Part shown: piece by piece, positions 31,293-35,445 of the stretch
How positions within the stretch are numbered: the first letter of the stretch is position 1
How the letters are laid out: every line of letters begins with the position of its first letter
Source: Verrucomicrobiales bacterium
GTDB lineage: Bacteria > Verrucomicrobiota > Verrucomicrobiia > Limisphaerales > JAFMIX01
Direction of reading: 5' to 3'
Assembly: GCA_017853785.1 (NCBI GenBank)
Contig: JAFMIX010000003.1
Location: forward strand, 1-35,445
DNA: 35,445 bases
Made by a program: the position numbers and the translations under genes
The notes under the pieces: model-generated
What the model was told of the DNA's origin: nothing
Database searches by the model: none
What the model saw: only the letters and a program-made list of their open reading frames with translations

Positions 31293-32819
31293 ATGAATCT
31301 TGGACGTAAGGCATTTATTTTGATGGCGGCGTTCGGCGTTTGGGCCGGCGCGGGTGATGGCCTGGCGGCGCCGGCGGCGGCCACAACGACCTCGCGGTTG
31401 CATTGGCTGGGCAGCCGACAGATCAACGCGTCGCCGGAAGCTCGGCGATTTCAGACGCTATGGAATCTGCCGGAGAGCGTGGCGATGCAAAAGCAGTTGC
31501 TGGACAAGCTCGCCGGGGCGACGAATGCCACCAGCAAGGCGGATGCGCGGCTGCGAGCATTGCTTGAGGATGTCTTGTGCGAGGAATTTTATGCCGAGGT
31601 GCGGCACGAGCCGAATCAACCGGGCGCGGCGGTGTTCGCCATCCGCTTGAACGCGGAGCGGGCGCGGTTGTGGGAATCGAACCGCACCGCGTTGCCCAAG
31701 GGGATCGAGTTGGCCCGCGTCGGCGAATGGACGCTCCTCGGTCAGTCGCCCGGCGCGAATCCGTTGCTTGCGGAATGGCGGGAACGCATCGCCAAGAGCG
31801 GTGCGCCAGCGGCGCGGGGGGCGACGAATTTTTGGCTGGAGGCGGATATGGATCTGCCGGCGGTGGCGCGGGTGCTGGGTTGGAAATTGGAGTTGCCGGC
31901 GGGCTGGCCGCGGACGGTGTTCACGGTAGTGGGCGACGGGGAGAATGTGTTGACGCGCGGTACGCTGGATTTCGCCCGGCCGCTGGACTTGAAGTTGGAG
32001 GCGTGGCGCATCCCGACGAATCTGATCCGCGAGCCGTTGATCGGCTTCGCGGCAGCACGCGGGCTGGGGCCGGTGGTGACGGATACGGGCTTCTGGAAGT
32101 GGACGCAACTGGGCGCGGCTCCGGAGCAGATGTTTCTCTGGGCGCAGGCGGGGGTGCCGTTTCAGACCTACTTCGCGGGGCTAATGCCGGGCGGCTCGGC
32201 TCAGGTGCAGGCGCTTTCTGCGCGATTGCAGGGGGAGGGTAATGCTTGGGCCGCGACCAATCGGATGGGAAGTTTTGAGCCTCTGCCCGGCGTCGGGGGA
32301 GTCGAGTGGAAGAATGTTCCGTTCATGAGCCCGTTTGTGCGAAGCACTTCATCGGGTCAGCGCGACTACGTTTATGGCGGATTATTCAATTTGTCCGACT
32401 CGCGCACCAACGCCACCTTGCCGGCGGAACTGCTCCAACAGGTCGTCGGTGCGCCGCGTCTGGTGTTATACGACTGGGAGTTGACCGGTGCTCGCATGGA
32501 AAGCTGGTTACAAATCACCCAATTGTTCCGGGTGATGTTCCGGAAGGCGCAATTGCCCGCCAATTCAGCGGGTTTGATGTGGTTGCGGGCATTGACTCCA
32601 AAACTGGGCAATACTGTGACAACGGTCACGCAGACCGATGCGCATGAACTCCACTTCACTCGCAAGTCCACCAGCGGCTGCACCGCGCTGGAATTGCATT
32701 TGTTCGCGGACTGGATGGAGTCCCCGGAGTTTCCTAAGGGCTTGCATACATTCCAAGCTGCCCCGGGGTTTGGTTTTGGTGGAAAACGCCCGGCTCCGAC
32801 GATGCCGCCTAAAAAATAG
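31293..32819 (+). CDS. Large exported protein of unknown function
   Basis: A protein of 508 residues with a signal peptide (about 1-24, MNLGRKAFILMAAFGVWAGA with a likely cleavage after LAA). The mature part mixes alpha and beta segments without obvious repeats, catalytic triads or metal motifs. Recognisable landmarks are QTLWNLPESVAMQKQLLDKL near the start, RGATNFWLEADMDLPAV, and VEWKNVPFMSPFVRSTS in the middle. The tail is basic and proline-rich (GGKRPAPTMPPKK). I do not recognise a family; it could be one of the lineage-specific periplasmic proteins common in this phylum. The ATG at 31293 is preferred because the signal peptide begins there. Confidence 0.8.
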   Translation: MNLGRKAFILMAAFGVWAGAGDGLAAPAAATTTSRLHWLGSRQINASPEARRFQTLWNLPESVAMQKQLLDKLAGATNATSKADARLRALLEDVLCEEFYAEVRHEPNQPGAAVFAIRLNAERARLWESNRTALPKGIELARVGEWTLLGQSPGANPLLAEWRERIAKSGAPAARGATNFWLEADMDLPAVARVLGWKLELPAGWPRTVFTVVGDGENVLTRGTLDFARPLDLKLEAWRIPTNLIREPLIGFAAARGLGPVVTDTGFWKWTQLGAAPEQMFLWAQAGVPFQTYFAGLMPGGSAQVQALSARLQGEGNAWAATNRMGSFEPLPGVGGVEWKNVPFMSPFVRSTSSGQRDYVYGGLFNLSDSRTNATLPAELLQQVVGAPRLVLYDWELTGARMESWLQITQLFRVMFRKAQLPANSAGLMWLRALTPKLGNTVTTVTQTDAHELHFTRKSTSGCTALELHLFADWMESPEFPKGLHTFQAAPGFGFGGKRPAPTMPPKK

Positions 32820-33000
32820 TCGTCTGCAGTTTGGCCGCGTCGGATATTTTGACCCAAATTTCGAAATGGAAATATTCCGGCAGCGGAGTGTGCTCGTTCA
32901 GCGCTCCAGCAGGTGAATTATCCCGCACTGAAAAAATTCCTGCTGCCGAAATCCGAAAATCGCTGTAAAGGCCGCGCTTTGGCGTGATGCAAATTCACTC

Positions 33001-33017
33001 AGTGATTTCGTATCACT
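33001..33017 (-). terminator. Small hairpin at the end of the Pro/Gly-rich protein gene
   Basis: AGTGAT-TTCGT-ATCACT forms a 6-base stem with a 5-base loop that includes the stop codon of the minus-strand gene. It may end the transcript, but the stem is short and lacks a U-run. Confidence 0.3.
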
Positions 33018-33801
33018 CGCCACCCGGGGTCGGTGGCGTTGGCGTCAAGAAAGTGGGCGGCATCGGAGGCATCCCGGGTGTGTTACGGTGCGCCTCCATC
33101 ATGATTGCCTGATTGATGATTTGAACTTCCGGGGACTCGGCAGCAGGTGCATTCAGTTGGGCGGAACTTTGCGGCAACCGTAGCGAGCGTGAAGGGATGG
33201 AGCGCAGCCCGCCGCTGGAACTAGGTTGGGCAATGCCAGGGGTGAATGCCGTCGGAGTCGTTCCTGGTGCGGTGGTCGTGCCAGAGCCGATGGTGGTCAC
33301 GCCGGCAGCTCCCGGAATCGGCGGTCTGCCAGGAATGGGAATTCCCCCATGCCCGCCCGGTATCCCAGGTGACCCCGGGACTGCTGCTGGTGCGGCTGGG
33401 GCTTTCAGGCCATCCTTGTCAAACGTCAGGGTCGCGACGTTGCCAGCATTGCTCACCTTGACCGTGCCGGCGATGCTGTCAATCGCCAAGACTTCGATCT
33501 GCCCTTCGCGTTGGCCTTCGGTGAGGATATAGGACTGGCTCTTTCCGCTCGGCCCGGGCTCTTGCACCATCAGGAGGGCGTTCTTGATACCCAGAATGGT
33601 GGTTATGCCCGTGAGCTTGATGTTCGAGGGCGGTGGTGTGGGGTCAACTACGGGCGCGGGCGGCGGCGGGGGAATCAGACCGAAGGAATTGCGGGTGACG
33701 ATGCTTTTAAATGGGTTTTCGCCCGGAAGCGTTGCCTGCGCCGGCGGGAGCAGGAGATATCCACCCGCCAGGACCAATGGCATCATCAACACTCGTTTCA
33801 T
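33013..33801 (-). CDS. Exported proline/glycine-rich protein, possibly GspC/PilP-like
   Basis: A protein of 262 residues with an N-terminal signal peptide (about 1-23, MKRVLMMPLVLAGGYLLLPP). A polyproline stretch (FGLIPPPPPAPVVDPTPPPS) is followed by a beta-rich region (about 55-125: IKLTGITTILGIKNALLMVQ, then YILTEGQREGQIEVLAID, then GTVKVSNAGNVATLTFD). This layout resembles the homology region of GspC/PilP-type secretion proteins, but the match is only by pattern and I hold it loosely. The rest is a low-complexity G/P/T-rich segment and a C-terminal QIINQAIMMEAHRNTPGMPP. ATG at 33801 is preferred over an upstream one at 33849 because the signal peptide starts there. No secretion or pilus genes are near. 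Confidence 0.65.
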   Translation of the reverse strand: MKRVLMMPLVLAGGYLLLPPAQATLPGENPFKSIVTRNSFGLIPPPPPAPVVDPTPPPSNIKLTGITTILGIKNALLMVQEPGPSGKSQSYILTEGQREGQIEVLAIDSIAGTVKVSNAGNVATLTFDKDGLKAPAAPAAVPGSPGIPGGHGGIPIPGRPPIPGAAGVTTIGSGTTTAPGTTPTAFTPGIAQPSSSGGLRSIPSRSLRLPQSSAQLNAPAAESPEVQIINQAIMMEAHRNTPGMPPMPPTFLTPTPPTPGGE

Positions 33802-33870
33802 GTCAGAAATATAACCGCGCTCCTGAATCAACACCACCGCCAAATACAAGTTGCTCCCTGTGGTCTAGAA

Positions 33871-33891
33871 AACCACGAATGGACACGAATT
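33871..33891 (+). repeat. Left arm of a 21-base inverted repeat
   Basis: Begins AACCACGAATGGACACGAA and is the exact reverse complement of 34051-34071. The core, CACGAATGGACACGAAT, looks like an intergenic repeat family seen in several bacteria; the core of the 3093 repeat is related. Copies elsewhere in the genome are expected but not tested. Confidence 0.75.
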
Positions 33892-34050
33892 CACATGAAT
33901 GCGAACGGAGTCAGATCATTACTCGCCTTCTCATAACATCGGTTTAGCCTGCCACACAGCGTGTAACACAGGTGAGACGTGCATGAAGTCGAAGGTTTGA
34001 GCCTGTTTAATTGATGAAGCCCTTATTGGAATGGTTTCTTGATTAGAGTT

Positions 34051-34071
34051 AATTCGTGTCCATTCGTGGTT
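34051..34071 (-). repeat. Right arm of a 21-base inverted repeat
   Basis: Begins AATTCGTGTCCATTCGTGG and is the exact reverse complement of the arm at 33871. The 159-base interior has no transposase or other open frame, so a miniature mobile element or an RNA with a long stem are both possible. Confidence 0.75.
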
Positions 34072-34115
34072 CTCCTTCTGGGTCGGCTTAGAGTGTTCAA
34101 AAAAAGTAAAAAAAT

Positions 34116-34144
34116 TTGACACCTTGTGCACGCTCTGCAATATT
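34116..34144 (+). promoter_or_regulatory. Sigma-70-like promoter for the duplicated secreted protein
   Basis: TTGACA (34116-34121, perfect -35) and AATATT (34139-34144, 4 of 6 for -10) are separated by 17 bases. An A-rich tract just upstream resembles an UP element. The predicted transcript would start about 30 bases before the ATG at 34182. This is the best promoter seen in the window and suggests strong expression. Confidence 0.65.
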
Positions 34145-34181
34145 CGGGTCACACACGGTAAACAATAAACACAAACACAAC

Positions 34182-34838
34182 ATGAGAACACACAAACTCC
34201 TCGCCGCGGCGGCGATATTCGCGGTCAGTGTTGCCACCTCTCTGGCACAGCCCTATTCACAGAACATTGTCGGGTATATCAACTTGACGGTTAAACCCGG
34301 CTTCAACCTGATTGCAAATCAGTTGAACTCCAGTGGTAGTAATACTTTAAACTCGATTTTTACTTCACCTACGGATGGTGACACTGTTTACAAATATGTT
34401 GGTGGGACTTTTCAGCAGGCCCTCGCGGATGCTGGTGCCTGGGTTGATCCCGTTTCAGGAGACCCAACCCCGATGACTTTGAGCCCGGGTCAAGGGTTCT
34501 TTTACTTCAGTCCAAGTGCCACCGACAAGACGGTGACTTTGGTCGGCAGCGTGTCGACAGGCACAAACACAACCGTTTTGAATTCTGGATTCTCATTAGT
34601 TGCCTCTGCTACACCGGAGTCATACCAGTTGGCTGGAACTAATTACCCTGGCGTCGACGGCGATACGTTCTACAGATATGCATCTGGAACATTTCAACAA
34701 TCGCTGTGGGATGCGGGTGGCTGGGTTGACCCGGTTACTGGCGATCCAGTTACTGTGCAGCCTGCCGTCGGTGAAGGTTTCTTCCTTTTCAATGCCGGAG
34801 CCTCTAGAAATTGGACCAGAGTATTCAATCCCCAATAA
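34182..34838 (+). CDS. Secreted protein with internal duplication
   Basis: A protein of 218 residues with a signal peptide (about 1-22, MRTHKLLAAAAIFAVSVATS followed by LAQ). The mature N-terminus QNIVGYINLTVKPGFNLIAN is typical of a group of secreted proteins frequent in Verrucomicrobiota. Two similar units follow: GDTVYKYVGGTFQQALADAG with AWVDPVSGDP, and GDTFYRYASGTFQQSLWDAG with GWVDPVTGDP. Each ends in a G(Q/E)GFF(Y/L)F strand. The function is unknown; the beta-rich composition suggests an extracellular or wall-associated structural role. The start at 34182 is chosen for the signal peptide; an in-frame TTG upstream lies inside the promoter. The DNA is AT-richer than the core genes. It is followed 36 bases later by a PEP-CTERM gene. 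Confidence 0.85.
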   Translation: MRTHKLLAAAAIFAVSVATSLAQPYSQNIVGYINLTVKPGFNLIANQLNSSGSNTLNSIFTSPTDGDTVYKYVGGTFQQALADAGAWVDPVSGDPTPMTLSPGQGFFYFSPSATDKTVTLVGSVSTGTNTTVLNSGFSLVASATPESYQLAGTNYPGVDGDTFYRYASGTFQQSLWDAGGWVDPVTGDPVTVQPAVGEGFFLFNAGASRNWTRVFNPQ

Positions 34839-34874
34839 TCACAGTTATTGCATACAACCTTAAATTAAAATCAA

Positions 34875-35445
34875 ATGAAAACTACAATCGTTGCATTAAT
34901 CGGAATTTCAATAGCCCTAAATAGTTTCGGGCAAGGGCAATTTAGCTTCCAAAACGCGAACGTATCTGCCCAACGGATTACCACAAATGCTTTGGCGAAT
35001 CCGGGCGGGACTGTGGGTAGCATGGCTGGAGCTAGCAATTACCAGTTTCAGGTTTTTTATGGCCCTAACGCCAGTTCCATGACTAACGCTTCTCAAGTAT
35101 TTTTTAATGGATCGACAGCCGGACTGATTTCAGGCGGAACGATTACTTTAGTTGCGGGTTATCCGGCGCTTAGCCCGGTTGGGGCGCTTCAGGCGTTTGG
35201 TTGGTCGACTGGGTTGACGCTCGCTCAAGCTCAAATCACGCCTGGTGCGTTTTGGGGGTCGAGCACGATAATCTCTCCGACTCCTGCTGATCCGCTTGCT
35301 CCGCTGTTCAATTTGTTTACCAGCACTGCCAGTTCAACCCAGTTCTCGGGATTTGTCCTGAATGTTGTCCCGGTTCCCGAGCCCTCCACAATGGTGCTGG
35401 CTGGATTGGGTGCGGCTTCATTGCTGCTGTTCCGCCGCCGCAAGC
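34875..35445 (+). CDS. PEP-CTERM exported protein, cut by the window edge
   Basis: At least 190 codons on the plus strand, open to the right edge. The signal peptide (about 1-19) reads MKTTIVALIGISIALNSFG. The middle is low in charge and rich in N, S, G and T. Near the end is VPEPSTMVLAGLGAASLLLF followed by RRRK, a complete PEP-CTERM sorting signal: the VPEP motif, a membrane segment and a basic tail. Such proteins are exported and handled by an exosortase, often with extracellular polysaccharide. Only the last few residues can be missing. The function of the mature part is unknown. No exosortase gene is in the window. Confidence 0.88.
   Translation, partial: MKTTIVALIGISIALNSFGQGQFSFQNANVSAQRITTNALANPGGTVGSMAGASNYQFQVFYGPNASSMTNASQVFFNGSTAGLISGGTITLVAGYPALSPVGALQAFGWSTGLTLAQAQITPGAFWGSSTIISPTPADPLAPLFNLFTSTASSTQFSGFVLNVVPVPEPSTMVLAGLGAASLLLFRRRK

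Larger units (their letters stand above)
33802..34181. other. 380-base gene-free region with inverted repeats and promoter
   Basis: The gap between divergent genes is AT-richer than the rest of the window. It holds a perfect 21-base inverted repeat pair (33871-33891 and 34051-34071) 159 bases apart, and a strong promoter-like sequence near 34116 for the gene on the right. No open frame of credible length lies between the repeat arms. Confidence 0.65.

Noticed and set aside
30422-31426. Upstream extension of the DUF6580-like frame
   Set aside because: It lies antisense to the RluA-type gene and has no relation to the membrane protein.
1-35445. CRISPR array, tRNA or rRNA gene, insertion sequence, prophage
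   Set aside because: No regularly spaced repeats, cloverleaf-like sequence, rRNA sequence, transposase or phage gene was seen.

Overview
The window is about 35 kb of high-GC bacterial DNA that looks like a chromosome segment from the Verrucomicrobiota, most likely near the Pedosphaera/Limisphaera type lineages. This placement is an inference. It rests on a C-terminal PEP-CTERM sorting tail at the right edge, a secreted protein of the 'QNIVGYINL...GFNLIANQL' kind, several genes without a clear Shine-Dalgarno site, and a full division/cell-wall cluster with a divergent FtsZ. No rRNA, tRNA, CRISPR array or transposase was seen.

Left part (1-12105): a partial CoA-binding (acyl-CoA synthetase-like) gene leaves the window on the left. 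It is followed by a small membrane protein and a receiver-histidine kinase on the plus strand, then a YggT-type membrane protein on the minus strand. A minus-strand TCA-cycle group gltA-sucC-sucD comes next. After it are a secreted N-acetylmuramoyl-L-alanine amidase, a PduO-type cobalamin adenosyltransferase and a ClC-type chloride channel gene with four in-frame TAG codons. A minus-strand pair follows: a RibD-C-type reductase and queA.

Central part (12106-29069): a long dcw (division and cell wall) cluster, all on the plus strand: mraZ, two small unknown genes, rsmH, ftsL-like, ftsI, a SIMPL-domain gene, murF, mraY, a LysM protein, ftsW, murG, murB, ddl, ftsQ, ftsA, ftsZ. Many junctions overlap or lie within a few bases, which points to co-transcription. 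Three longer gaps in the cluster each hold a strong hairpin. murC, murD and murE are absent from their usual places, and SIMPL and LysM genes sit where murE and murD are normally found. The FtsZ keeps the C-terminal FtsA-binding peptide but has lost key residues of the GTP-binding G-box and the catalytic T7 loop.

Right part (29070-35445): a YfcE-type phosphodiesterase, a DUF6580-like membrane protein, an RluA-type pseudouridine synthase and a large secreted protein of unknown function. After these come a proline/glycine-rich exported protein, a 380-base gap with a long perfect inverted repeat, and two secreted proteins in visibly AT-richer DNA. One of these is internally duplicated and the other is a PEP-CTERM protein cut by the window edge.

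The points most worth following up are the amber-codon cluster in the ClC gene, the catalytically degenerate FtsZ in an otherwise normal ftsQAZ context, and the two related small genes between mraZ and rsmH.
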